64,000 nucleotides of DNA from Voacanga thouarsii (taxonomy: Eukaryota > Streptophyta > Magnoliopsida > Gentianales > Apocynaceae): the NCBI GenBank assembly GCA_026120185.1, contig JANUWF010003375.1, positions 3,305,736-3,369,735 on the forward strand. Direction: 5' to 3'. The notes under the pieces were generated by a model. The model was not told where the DNA came from and did no database searches. It saw only the letters and a program-made list of their open reading frames with translations. Positions 44,931-55,584 of the stretch are shown here, in pieces (the stretch's first letter is position 1; each line of letters opens with the position of its first letter). Made by a program: the position numbers and the translations under genes.

Positions 44931-45930
44931 TGATCATTGCAGGCATAATTTACATAGCATTTGAGGTCTAAAGTCTTTAAATTCATTATAGATGGCTATT
45001 GATCTTCCCCATTTTCTCCTTATTTGATGTGGATGAAGAAAGTTGAAATAAGAATATAATTCAAGGAGAAAAAAATTGGAAAAAGAGTAACATGGAGTAC
45101 CTATGGCACTATCCTCCTCATATTGCACGCAGCCGTGTAGAACCAGAAGGTACGGAGTCAAGAATCTGGAGATCCATGGTGCCATACATCCCACAGTGTA
45201 AGGCATCAGGCATTTCTAGAAGTTCAAGATAGCAGAGATCTTGGGGCCAGAAGGGGTTGTGCGCAACGTTAGTCATACTGCCCTGCACATTAGCAGCCTA
45301 TGAAGACTTCAAGAGCATCGACATTGTTTCAAAGAAGACTTAAAACATCAGAGCATGTATAGCAATGTGCAAGCCAAGACCACGACTCCATGCAACAACA
45401 CAGATGACACCTTGTTTTGCGAATTTCAAGGATTTCGGCCATCTAACATATAAATACTCTTTTTCTTTAAAGATAACGAGAGAAATGTAAGAGAAAACAA
45501 AAGAAAACTCTAGGAAATCCTCTTGGAATCACCAAAGAAGGCCAAGCAGAGAAGATCCAAGGTGAAATGCATAGGAAAATTAAGCACCTAAAGGACGATT
45601 GCAAAGAAGAAGAAGGATAACTGTCTATGAGTTATTTCTTTACTTCACTATAATTTGACATTGTGGTTGCTAAGATTATTCGATTTGAATTGTAACTAAA
45701 GGGTTGAACCCTATATTACTCTTGTATTTAATTGTTATTTGACTTATTATTATCAATGTTGAGTAATTTACCACTTCGATTTTGTTAATTGGATTAATTT
45801 TTTAGGTAATGCACCGATACTAAACTTGAGAAAAAATATATAAGATTAGTTCCCTTCTATTTTGATGTAATAAATTTTTTTTCCCCCTTGATGAACTTCA
45901 AAAAGAATTTTGAGGATTTAAAACTATTAG
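44931..45930 (+). repeat. 3' LTR of H, truncated
   Basis: Begins about TGATCATTGCAGG, has a GC-richer cluster (45107-45250), a TATA box (TATAAATA, 45449-45456) and, near 45885-45925, a segment matching the 5' LTR at about 6960-7005. The homology to the 5' LTR stops near 45930, where unrelated sequence begins. Confidence 0.62.
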
Positions 45931-47640
45931 TATCTCGGTCATGCAATCAAAATCACATGGCAAAATTAAAACCAAGTAACCATCCTAGAATTAACTCATA
46001 TGTAAAGTACAAATAAGAGAAAAGGTAAGAGAATATACCTTTTAGTACCTCCTTTGTAAATTAAAATTTCTTGCGGCTTGATCAGCACAGCGCGATCCAG
46101 TAATCCCATCAAAGTCTGTTTGGACACAGCTACTGCAAACCAAGTTTTGGTTTGTCTCTAGTAATATGCACACAATGACTAAGTTTCAAGAGCCGTCATA
46201 ATTCAGTGCTTGCAAGAAATGATGCGGCAGCTAAAGTATTAGTGATGGGCATCAAGCTAGCTAAGAAGTTCAATATCAAGATGGGGGAATGACCTTGCAA
46301 GGACTAATGACAAAATAGAGGACCAAGAGATTTCAATGTGATATCCAATTAATCATAAAATTATGTTTGAGGATAGAAGAAATTTAGAAGGATGTCGAAG
46401 GTAGCCAAGTGCTCAACTTGATGACTATCCAAGAGAAACCCCAACAAAAACTCAAGCCAGCGCCAAAGAAGGAAGAAAAGGCAGAAGAATAGCATAGCAG
46501 TGATGAACTGGCACCAACCCAAGCCAGCTAAATTGGCGTAGGTTGTATACTATCGACGGAAAGCTCATGCTCTAGCAATGAGCCTGTACCGGCTTATGTC
46601 CGTGCCCCAACCCTTATTTTGTAGATTTTGATATTTTCTCCAGTTTCTCTCCATTTTAAACATCTTGTAAAGACATATTAAGGCCTTAATTTATCTTAGA
46701 ACCGCACAAAACACTTACCTAAAGTTAGGATACTATAAATATATCTTTTTGTAATTTGACAAGATAATTTACATACTTTATTAAAATTTGAAAAGAGAGT
46801 CTTGAGAGGTCTTTGCCTCCTTGTTCACCTTGTTCAAGACTAGGCTTTGGGTTTAGTTCTCCCTTTGAATGCGTTTCTAAATCTTTTGGATAATCTAGTG
46901 TGATTTCTCTTGATTGGGTCTTAGTTGCTTTGGTCTTTTATAGTTTATCTTGAATTCCATTATTTAGGAGCCTATAGTTTCTACTCTTTTATTCTTAATT
47001 ACCTTGTTTTCTCAAGGATATTTGGGTGGGTATATAGTAGATCTTGCTATTATTATTGTGGGTCTTTTATGCCTTGTTCTTCAATGGTTTACTGTAGTGT
47101 AGATAGATAGTTATATTCCTCTATTTTTAGCCGCAAATTCCACTATTTTGGTTCCATTATATAAGCTGAGATATTTAGCCCTTTGTTCCATCAAATTAAC
47201 CAAGAAAACCACTTAAGACCAGATCAAAGGGTTTGGTATCAGAGTAAGGAACGTTTTAATTGCAAACAAAGATTGAAATCAAGAAAAGAAACCCTACAAA
47301 GTTGAAGAAAACATAGGGGAAGCTTTGTAACTCAAAAAAATACTTAAAAAATTTAATGATATACTTGTTATTTCTTGATTTCCCCTTGAGAAAATTGCTC
47401 CTTAGTGTTATTGTAATGCATGAGGACAAATCCATCTTGTGTTTGTGGTGAAAATGTGCTTGAATATTGGTGAAAATGTGTGTTGGTTTTAACTGACAGG
47501 ATTGCAACTAAGATGTTTGATAAATGTTTTATGAGAATATATGTGGCTATAGTTGGGAGTTTTGACTTTTTTTGGTTCATTCCTTGGGATGTTGGGACTT
47601 GGTATATCACTCTATTGTTGAAATCCACGCTCATTAAACT
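45931..47640 (+). other. unassigned degenerate retroelement-like stretch with tRNA-Met primer site
   Basis: No gene is intact. In one frame a run reads ARNDAAAKVLVMGIKLAKKF near 46200-46280 and another reads IQEKPQQKLKPAPKKEEKAE near 46430-46490; neither is recognised. A TATA-like ACTATAAATATATC lies near 46730. TGGTATCAGAG at 47234-47244, on the plus strand, is the tRNA-Met primer site used by many LTR elements and by plant pararetroviruses. The stretch could be an LTR plus leader of a broken element or an old pararetroviral fragment; neither is shown. Confidence 0.4.
47234..47244 (+). promoter_or_regulatory. tRNA-Met type primer-binding site, orphan
   Basis: Exact TGGTATCAGAG. The nearest upstream CA that could end an LTR is at 47225-47226, eight bases away, a little farther than usual. 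Confidence 0.5.
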
Positions 47641-48188
47641 CTAGGAAGTGCCTAAACTCATTGGTGTAATGTTCTTGGCCGAGTAGAAGTAAGAAAGTAC
47701 TAAAATTCCACAGATTACCAAAAATCGTGTGCAAAAATCAAGATCCCGTCTTTTCCTCAAGGCACAGCCAGCACCGCCTTGACTGCCGGAGTCGGCGTCG
47801 GTTGTGTTCTATTTCTTCCTTTGTTCGCCAATTTTTTTTCTTGATTTCCACGCATTGTTGTCCAGGGTGCAACCGGCGCCACCTTGGTTATTGGAACCAA
47901 GGCGGTTTGGTTTTGTTCTGGTCTTGGTTCAAAAATTTTTTTGTCACCTCAAAGTTCATGTCATCAGCACATGGCCAATACCAGTTCCTCTGTCTTGGCC
48001 GACGCCGCCTCTATTCTGTTTTGCGATGTTTTTGCTTCGTTTTAGCCCTAAAATTTAAAATAATGCATAGAATACATTTCCAAGGGTAGAATCTCAAATA
48101 TGAAGGAATATGGCTAGTTATTAAACCAAATGTATCACAAAAGAACTTTAAATAATTAGGAAAAATATAACTAATTTAGCCCCTATCA
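47641..48188 (-). repeat. truncated D-type LTR
   Basis: The right end CCCCTATCA (48188) and the 230 bases before it match the end of element D (28895-29125). It contains GC-rich phrases (GGCGCCACC, GCCGACGCCGCC). The left side has no recognisable LTR end, so it is truncated. Confidence 0.6.
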
Positions 48189-48588
48189 AAAGTCTTGGCC
48201 GAGTAGGATTCAGAAAATACCAAAATCATTGAAAAATTTCTAAATTCATGCACAAGATTTTGGCATCCTAGAACAGGCCTGGCACTGGGTCCAATCGATG
48301 TACCTGGCGCTAGGTGCGCTCTGCTCCTACTCTGAATTTTGCTCTATTTTCCCGTGGCCGTCCAAGAATGGACCTAGTGCCTGGTCCACTTGCTAGACCT
48401 GGCACCAGGTGTACTCTAGAAATTTTTTAGTTTTACTTGAATTTAACTCAAATCTACACAAATTCATCAAAAACACTTTTTACAAGCAAAATGTCAAATA
48501 GAAAGGAATATTCCTAGTTATTGTAACGAAAGTATGTCAAAACAACCTCAAATAATTAGAAAAATAATAGTGATTTTAACCTCTGTCA
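48189..48588 (-). repeat. 3' LTR of E, partial
   Basis: On the minus strand it starts TGACAGAGGTTAAAATCAC, close to the C LTR start, and contains the palindrome cluster (ACCTGGCGCTAGGT at 48302-48315 and ACCTGGCACCAGGT at 48397-48410). It stops abruptly against the D-type LTR at 48188. Confidence 0.72.
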
Positions 48589-50164
48589 CATACCCCCACA
48601 CTTGAACTTTTGCTTGTCCTCAAGTAAAACACTTTAATGCCAAGAAAATCATCAAGAAAGCACAAGCTTTTTCTTATTCCATTTTTTGTTTAACATAGCA
48701 AGGATTATAATTTCTCTTCAATCTTTAGATAAAACTCTTGTTATTCACACCATTTGAAAATAATTCAAACTTTTAAACATTTAACAAGACATCACAAAAC
48801 TGTTGAAGTCAAATTAATTAAGTTCATACCTTAGCCTAAGAAAATTATTTCATCATTCAAGTTAAAATATAGATAACATGAATCACATAAGTCAAGCCAT
48901 CTATCAACTCAAGTGTTATAAATCCAAAAATTGCACAATTCAAGTCATGATATAAGAAAAGCACTCTAATGTTTTTCTCTCACTTTTTTTTTTTTTCAAA
49001 GACTTAGGGAATTGATAGCCTCAAGTGTATAAATTTCTCTTCACACCGTATTGACCCCCTTTTAGTCATCACGCATCATTTTTTCTCTAAACAATTCTTT
49101 CTTTCTTTCCTCTCAAAGATCTTTTATCAACTCACGTTCCTCATTATAACTCAAAGCAAAGCAACATTTGGACTCATAATACAAAAGTTAGCTAATAAAC
49201 TTTTCTCATATTCCTCATATTTTTCATATTCAAACTAGATGAGTTAAATAACATTCAAACACTAATGCATAAGCAAGATTAATCCAAATTCTCAAGTCTT
49301 GACACTATCCTATCCAATAAACTAATGTCATAAAAATTCACCTAATGAATGACAAAGAATGATATCTAAGTAAGAAAAAAGAATTACACCCTTGCTTAAA
49401 CAATGAAAACCACTGAAATTTTGAAAAATTTTCACAAAAATGATATGGAAAAATATCTTCAATACCTGAACTCTCCCCCAAAATGTCCTCAATGGCCAAA
49501 AATATAACAATGAAAGCAAAGCCAAGAAGACCAAAATAAATAAAGAGAAAGAGTAGAGAAAAGAAAATACTGCCATGGTGGAGTAGCTCAAATTTCCCAA
49601 ACTTTGTGTTCAAGAATATAAACAAAATTATTTCTCAATTTCAAAATTTTCCAAAGTAGCTCAATACGAAGAAAACACTAAGATGATTGATAAAAACTTA
49701 GATAAAGAATATTACCAAACCACTCCCCCACACTTAAATTGGACAATGTCCTCATTGGTAAAAAATTAACACATGAAAGCATCTCCAAGAGGACCCAAAA
49801 TGATAAAGGAGATAGAAAGTTAAGCAATACTCCCCAAGTGCAATAAGCTCTAATAGATATTAAAACTGGAAATAGAGAAGAGAGCTTGTTCAAAAGGACT
49901 TTATTTCAACCTACAAAAGAAAACACAAATAAAAGCATAAAGAAAGTAAAAGCAAAATAAAGCACACTTAAATAAAAGAATGCAAACTAAAGAAAAATAC
50001 TAATAAAAAATCATAACAAAGCAAATAAAGATATGACTCACTCTACCAACTTAAGATGGAAAATATTTTCCTTATTTGGGGGAAATAACAAAACACTTAG
50101 CAACTAAAAAAAATGGAACTAGATAAAACAAAATAATTACCAAAAGACCTAACGGAACCCAAAT
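48589..50164 (-). other. 3' region of E with purine motifs
   Basis: No gene. Minus-strand motifs: the tract GAACTTGAGTGTGGGGG-like run adjoining the LTR (about 48590-48625, with CTTGAGGACAAGC), and two copies of a GAGGACA motif followed by a purine run, near 49470-49500 (TTGAGGACATTTTGGGGGAG) and 49730-49760 (GAGGACATTGTCC...GTGTGGGGGAG). The corresponding place in C has one copy. Confidence 0.55.
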
Positions 50165-50949
50165 TCAAAACAAACCTAAAACATATAAAAAACACTCTTT
50201 CCACTCATCATACTTTGTCATCAAACTTTTGTAGAAGAAATTAAAGCTCAAAGAAGAAGATAGGCATAATGAATGCAGAAAGAAGGGAGGTTTTTGAAAA
50301 AGGTCATGTTCTTGGAAACAGTTTTTCTCAGCAAAACAAAACATATTAACCTTAGTCTCTAACATTCCTTTAGACACACAAATATCTTTGTCAACATATA
50401 AATGCACGTGGTCTATAAAGAATGCATAAAACTTGAATTCACCATTTAACCCTTCAAAAGATTTGTCATAATGAAAATTTTCCTTAAAACTTAACAATTG
50501 AGTTCTTAAAGATGGGATCAAGAAATCCTTATTGTTCAACCCATCTACAAATACCGAGTTACCTTCCTGAAATTTGGGTGAAGGGTAGAATTTGTCAACA
50601 TCCTCCAAGGACTTTGAATATGTAGCATTGAAAGATCTAACTCCTCTCTTGCCACATCATGCACTTGTCCTTTATAGCCTCTTTTTTTTTTTTTTTTTCC
50701 ATGGTCAATTGTACGGGCCAGCATGAACTCATGAGTCCCCTCAATAATCCTAGCTAATTGTGTCCTTTGATCGCACAAGCGTTGGGAAGCTTCTTCATAA
50801 AACTGAATAGATAAATTTGTATTAGTAACAAAAGAATTCACTAAGCCTTCTAATGATGTCTCACTAAAAATATCAATGTGAGCGTGTAACTTTCCTAATC
50901 TATCATCAATGTAACTCCTTTGATCTTGTGTCCAAAAATAATTGTCCAT
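50165..50949 (-). pseudogene. unrecognised ORF of E, frameshifted
   Basis: Two overlapping minus-strand frames. The first (from ATG 50949) reads MDNYFWTQDQRSYIDDRLGK and a helical, charged stretch including EEASQRLCDQRTQLARIIEG, ending near a Lys run (HGKKKKKRGYKG) encoded by a long T tract on the plus strand (about 50681-50698). The second (50608-50165) reads EDVDKFYPSPKFQEGNSVF and continues 147 codons. Joined they would make about 260 residues, broken by a shift near 50600. No domain was recognised; the first half could be a coiled coil. Its position matches that of the PTPP ORF in C and H, so a diverged equivalent is possible but unproven. Confidence 0.45.
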
Positions 50950-51209
50950 GATGATGCCAACCTCGCACTTAAAGAAAAATAAAAATCAAATTGAAAAGAA
51001 AAATAAAGCAAAAATAAAAGAAAAACAAAGAAAAGAATAAAAAACAAATGAGAACCAATAATAGAAAAATAAAGAAAAGAAAAACACACACGTTAGATAT
51101 ATTCACAAACTACTTAAATACAAAAGTTAGTGGTATTTATAAGTACAACATGAAATAAGCTAGTCAATTAAGTCACACAATATTACAAACAAAAAGATAT
51201 AGAACACAA

Positions 51210-51213
<4 letters not shown>

Positions 51214-51250
<37 letters not shown>
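51214..51250. repeat. (AC)n microsatellite
   Basis: About 37 uninterrupted bases of AC, within the leader of E. Confidence 0.97.
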
Positions 51251-51257
<7 letters not shown>

Positions 51258-51342
51258 TATATATATTTACATATTTACATATTGACATATAAATATATAA
51301 ACATGGTTAAATCAATAAAATTCAAGCTTTCATGATATTGTT

Positions 51343-51361
51343 CACCGACAACGGCGCCAAA
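51343..51361 (-). promoter_or_regulatory. primer-binding site of E (tRNA-Asp type)
   Basis: The minus strand reads TTTTGGCGCCGTTGTCGGTG four bases after the LTR start at 51366, close to the Athila consensus. Confidence 0.82.
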
Positions 51362-51365
51362 AACT

Positions 51366-51855
51366 TGATGTGTAAATTTTGAGTATATAAAAATCATCAA
51401 ATTTAAATCCATCCCTTAGTCAAGTTTTAATCAAAACATTAATTTCAAAATACACATATGAGCAAGTATACTCATGCAAGCATAGCATAGGTAATTAACG
51501 AGTATCGATCCTTAAAGGAATAAGTACACACTAATCACTTTTCATTCATTGTTTAACCGACCTAAATAAAATGAGAAAATAATAGAAAGAAAAATAAAGA
51601 TATATATACAACTCAGTAATGTAGGAATACGCAATTTAGACAATTATCTTAGAAAACATGATAATGAACTAACTAGCAATTTTCTCAATTAATTATCATC
51701 CTGGCATCATGAAGGAAAATAAAGTAAAATTCAATCGTTTCCCAAGTCATGAATCTACTTCCACTTCTTTTCCCAATCTATGGAATCACTATCTTTTGAT
51801 TAATATTAACAGATTTTCTAATCAAGCTAACATAACCAAAACATGCATTAAGCTC
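51366..51855 (-). repeat. 5' LTR of E, first part
   Basis: TGATGTGTAAATTTTGAG onward parallels LTR G at 60739 and, reversed, the end of the C LTR. It is cut after AAGCTC at 51855, where Sirevirus F starts. Confidence 0.78.
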
Positions 51856-53149
51856 TGTTAGTCCTAAGGACATTCTCCTGTGTTTTGATTTATGAAAAAT
51901 ATTGATACGGACTAACTTGTGTGACTTACATATGATAGGACATTTTTTACCCCAATTCTTTCAAGGCATACAAATAAGGTTGCTAAGCAGCTGTTCAGGA
52001 AATAGAATCTAAAGTAGTGATTGATCAAATACATCTTCAACCTAAGAGCTCACAAGATCTTGAAGTCCTTCAGGAAGAACTTGAGACTAGGAATCGTGGC
52101 TAAGGTATTACTTGTAAAATTCCTATATCTCTTTAACTTATGATTCAATTTATTTCTACCTTGAAGCACACAAGCAAAAAGATTTCAAAATATTAAGTCT
52201 TCAAAATTTTGGATTGAGTAATTTGGATAGCTCTGTATCTAAACACTTCGTCCAAAACACTGTGAACAGTGTCAAAATATTTCTATCTAGAAAAGTTCCA
52301 TTTTGAACTCACCTTTTGGATGCACCCTCGTCTGATCCTTGAGTTCAATACTCTGGAAAATCTGACAGCGTGAAACTAGTCGTTTCTAGCCGTTGGAGCT
52401 TTACTTTTTACTTCTATAAAAGATTTCAAAACTCAATTTTAAGGAAGATTTTTATCCTATATTTCTAAGAAACACTCTTATTCTCTAGAATACAAAAATC
52501 TCCCTTTTTATTAGTGCTTCAAAGTAAAATCAGATTGCTTCAAAAGGTAAAGGTTATCGTGCGCATTGGTTTGTGCTTTTGCTCAAAAGTGTGAGCTATT
52601 TCTGTTCATTTCAATAATCCTTCTTATGTATCAAGGTTATGGTGTAAAACCCATTTGGGGTGACCCTTGATTTGTTTGTCATTGATTGAGAGGTTTTGGT
52701 AAAACCAAGTGTGGTGATCCTCTTATATAATTCGTGTAGTTAGACACCATTGTATTGTCTAAGCTTAGAGAAATTTGGTTTAACATCCTTAAGTGTGAGC
52801 TTAAGATAGTGGATGTAGATTTGGTAAATTAAACCACTATAAATCTTGTGTTCATTCTCTTTGCATTTATTTTGATAGGCTGCAAACTTCTTTTCTTGAA
52901 AGTTTTCAAATCATTAAAAAGAAATCTTTATAATTCTCACCAACCTTTTTTTTTTTTTTGTATTAATTACATATCTCCTATCTCATCTCATTTAGATTGT
53001 AGTTGGTCTTTAAGATGGTCCAAAAACTCCTCATTGTATCACTAGCAAACTCCTCGATCTGAAATACAAAAGGAGGATTTCAAAAATAGTTTTTGAAAAG
53101 TGTTTTAAATTTTTCAAAAACCTTATTCACCCCCTTCTAAGGTTTTTCA
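51856..53149 (+). repeat. 5' LTR of F (1294 bp)
   Basis: TGTTAGTCC to TTTTTCA, directly before the primer site. The end reads TTCACCCCCTTCTAAGG, the usual Sirevirus LTR end style. TATA box at 52415-52420 (TATAAA). AGCTC (51851-51855) is the left target duplication candidate. Confidence 0.82.
52415..52420 (+). promoter_or_regulatory. TATA box of F 5' LTR
   Basis: TATAAA in CTTCTATAAAAG, in the middle of the LTR. Confidence 0.55.
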
Positions 53150-53151
53150 TT

Positions 53152-53164
53152 TGGTATTAGAGAG
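53152..53164 (+). promoter_or_regulatory. primer-binding site of F (tRNA-Met type)
   Basis: TGGTATTAGAGAG, two bases after the LTR; consensus TGGTATCAGAGC with one internal change. Confidence 0.82.
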
Positions 53165-53210
53165 TTGGTCTACTCTTTTTCGGCTAAACAACCTTGTAGA
53201 AAATTTTTTT

Positions 53211-55000
53211 ATGGCAAATATCTCCTCTCTTCCCTATGTCGAAGGATCCTTGACAAATAGACCTTCTTTATTCACTGGAAGTAATTATACATTCTGGAAA
53301 AATCATATGAAGATCTATGTTTGCTCAATTAATTTTGAGTTATGGAACTGAATTGAAAGAGGACCATATGTTCCTTCTAGATGTGTTGAAGGTCGAATAG
53401 TTCCAAAATAGAGTGATGAATATGATGCAGAAGAAAATGCCAAAATGACATTGAATTTTCAAGCCATGAACAGTTTATGTTGTGCCCTTGATGCCACTGA
53501 ATATAATCGAGTAAGTGACTGTGATTCAGCCCATGATATGTGGAGATTGCTTGAAGTTATCCATGAGGGGACAAATCAAGTAAAGGAGTCTAAGTTAGGA
53601 CTTTTGATTCATGATTATGAATTATTCACTATGAAGCCAAATGAAAGTATAATTGATATGTTTACTAGATTCACAGATATTGCAAATGGACTTAAGGCTT
53701 ATGGGAAAAGTTATTCCCTTGGTGAACAAAATAGAAAAATTCTAGATGCTTTGCCAAAGAGCTGGCAACCTAAAGCTCTAGTTGTGAAGGAATCCAAAGA
53801 CTTGAAAATCTTACCGATCAAAGAGCTAATTGGCTCTCTTCTAACTCATGAAATGAAACTCAAAAGGTTTCAAGAATCTGATTACCATGACAAAGGTAAG
53901 AGAGGAATATCACTGAAAGCTGTTGATAAGGACGCTGAAAGTAGCCAATCTGATAGTGATGATGGAACTAAAGTAGATACTGAAGAATTGGCCATGATTG
54001 TAAAGAAATTCAAAAAAAATGTTCAAAAAGGGAAACTTCAAAAGAGGAAAGAAGTTTGTGAAAAGGAAGGGACAGGCCTCATCATTTAAGCTTCAATGTT
54101 ATAAATGCAAGAGTGCGGAACACTTTATTGCTGACTGTCCAATAGCCAAAGAGAAAGAAGGTAAAATGCTCAAGAAGAAAAAGAAGGATCTGAAAACAAA
54201 GAAGGGCAAAGGACTAATCAAAACTTAGGATCAAAATGAGTCCGAATATAAGACAAATGGAGATTTTGAAAATGAAACTGCTAACATATGCTTCATGGCA
54301 GTGGAGGACAAGGTAAACTCTTCCTCATCTAACCTTGTAGCTAAATTACATGATTCTACTTGTGATAATATTGATGATCCGAATGCTCTTCTTATTGATA
54401 TGTTCCGTGAACTAAAAAGATTGTCAAAAAAGAACAAGGAAATAAAGGTAAAATTTGATTCACTATCAACTGAAAATGACAATCTGATAAGTGAGAACAA
54501 AAATCTACTTTACTCCATGCGCTACCTGAATGTTGAAACAAAAATCATTTCTACTTTCTTGAAATGTTCTACTCATGAGAATAAATGTTTGTATGATCAA
54601 GTTTCATCTCTTGAAGTCATGATCCGTGAATTTGATAATATGAAAATGAAGATCGATGATCTCACTACTTGCATTGAAAAATTCACTGATGGTTGAAGCA
54701 ACATGAATAAACTTCTTGGAACTCAATGGATGGCTAGAAATAGAAATGGCCTTGGCTATAGTAATTTGCACAAATCAAGAAAACACAAGTCTTATTTTGT
54801 AAAAACAAGCTCCTTAAACAAAAATTATACATATTGCATTTATTGTGGTAAAAATAGACACATTGCATCTAGGTGTCACATTAGGAAAAGCATTTATTTG
54901 GGAATGAAATCTGATTGGAGAATTAAAAAAATCACTACTAACCCCGATAGACCCAAGAAGATATGGGTACCAAAAACCACTCTCTCATCTCATGTATAGG
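53211..55000 (+). pseudogene. Sirevirus gag of F
   Basis: From ATG 53211: MANISSLPYVEG, then NYTFWKNHMKIYVCSINFEL, stops, and MTLNFQAMNSLCCALDATEY followed by MWRLLEVIHEGTNQVKESKL and FTMKPNESIIDMFTRFTDI (UBN2-type core). After a frameshift near 54050-54090, a knuckle CYKCKSAEHFIADC (about 54097-54140) is followed by a Lys-rich tract, a coiled coil (LKRLSKKNKEIKVKFDSLS, ENDNLISENKNLL, 54400-54560), a second knuckle CIYCGKNRHIASRC (about 54835-54880) and a KIWVPK box near 54960. The long tail after the first knuckle is typical of Sireviruses. Confidence 0.85.
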
Positions 55001-55008
55001 TACGTTTA

Positions 55009-55580
55009 TTGGAGAAAATGAGCTTCACAAAGTGGTTCTTAGATTATGGATGCTCAAGACATATGACCAGAAATGCAGCCCTATTAGAAGATGTGCAAGC
55101 TACAAATGACGGGTTCATTACCTTTGGAGACAAAAAGAAAGGAAAAATACTTAGCATAGGTAACATTGGTAAGGGATCTTCAACCATTATCAAACAAGTA
55201 TTATTGATTGATTAGCTGAAATACAACTTGCTTAGCATTATTCAATTATGTGACAATGGTTGCAAATTCATTTTTGAGAAAGATTCTTGCTCTATTATGG
55301 ATAGCTCAAATAATGAAATAATTTTTGTTGCTAACCATGTCGGGAATGTATATGTATTCTATCTTGATGATCTTATAGCTCATGATATTTGATGTCTTTC
55401 CGTGCATGATAATGATGGATATTTTTGGCATAGAAGACATGGCCATGTACCATTTTATTTGCTAAACAAAGTATCCTCAAAAGAGCTTGTTAGGGGAATA
55501 CCCAAAATGAAATTCGATAAAAGCAAAATATGTGATGTATGCCAATTTGGAAAGTAGATCAAAACTTCTTTCATACCCAA
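55009..55580 (+). pseudogene. protease and GAG-pre-integrase of F
   Basis: Same frame as the gag tail. WFLDYGCSRHMTRN has Tyr where the catalytic triad has Ser (DSGCSRHMTG in the family); the Asp and Gly remain. FGDKKKGKILSIGNIGKGS is the conserved second part. After a stop, HRRHGHVPFYLLNKVS and KICDVCQFGK form the zinc-binding start of integrase. Stops present. Confidence 0.83.
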
Positions 55581-55584
55581 GAAA

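Larger units (their letters stand above)
6937..45930 (+). mobile_element. Element H: Athila-like non-autonomous LTR retrotransposon, split by nested insertions
   Basis: Plus-strand order: 5' LTR remnant (6937-7642), tRNA-Asp type primer site, gag N-terminal part (about 8003-8952), [element C, 8953-36361], gag C-terminal part (36362-36740), spacer, a PTPP-like second ORF split by a copia solo LTR, a 3' untranslated stretch, a copia solo LTR, a purine tract and the 3' LTR (about 44931-45930). Continuity of gag across C, and the near-match GTAAT/ATAAT flanking C, support one element. No protease, RT or integrase was found in its internal sequence. Confidence 0.75.
48189..51855 (-). mobile_element. 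Element E: short non-autonomous Athila-like element, minus strand
   Basis: From the right on the minus strand: 5' LTR start (51366-51855, cut by F), a tRNA-Asp type primer site, leader with an (AC)n run, an unrecognised ORF, a long 3' region with purine motifs, polypurine tract and 3' LTR part (48189-48588). The internal region is only about 2.8 kb and has no pol. The rest of the 5' LTR would be expected beyond F and G. Confidence 0.7.

Noticed and set aside
49328..49893. Hydrophobic minus-strand frames in E resembling membrane proteins
   Set aside because: They span the GAGGACA-purine modules of the 3' region; the parallel region of C is non-coding.
51214..51250. Possible Z-DNA or regulatory (AC)n tract
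   Set aside because: A simple microsatellite within a dead element; nothing in the sequence points to function.
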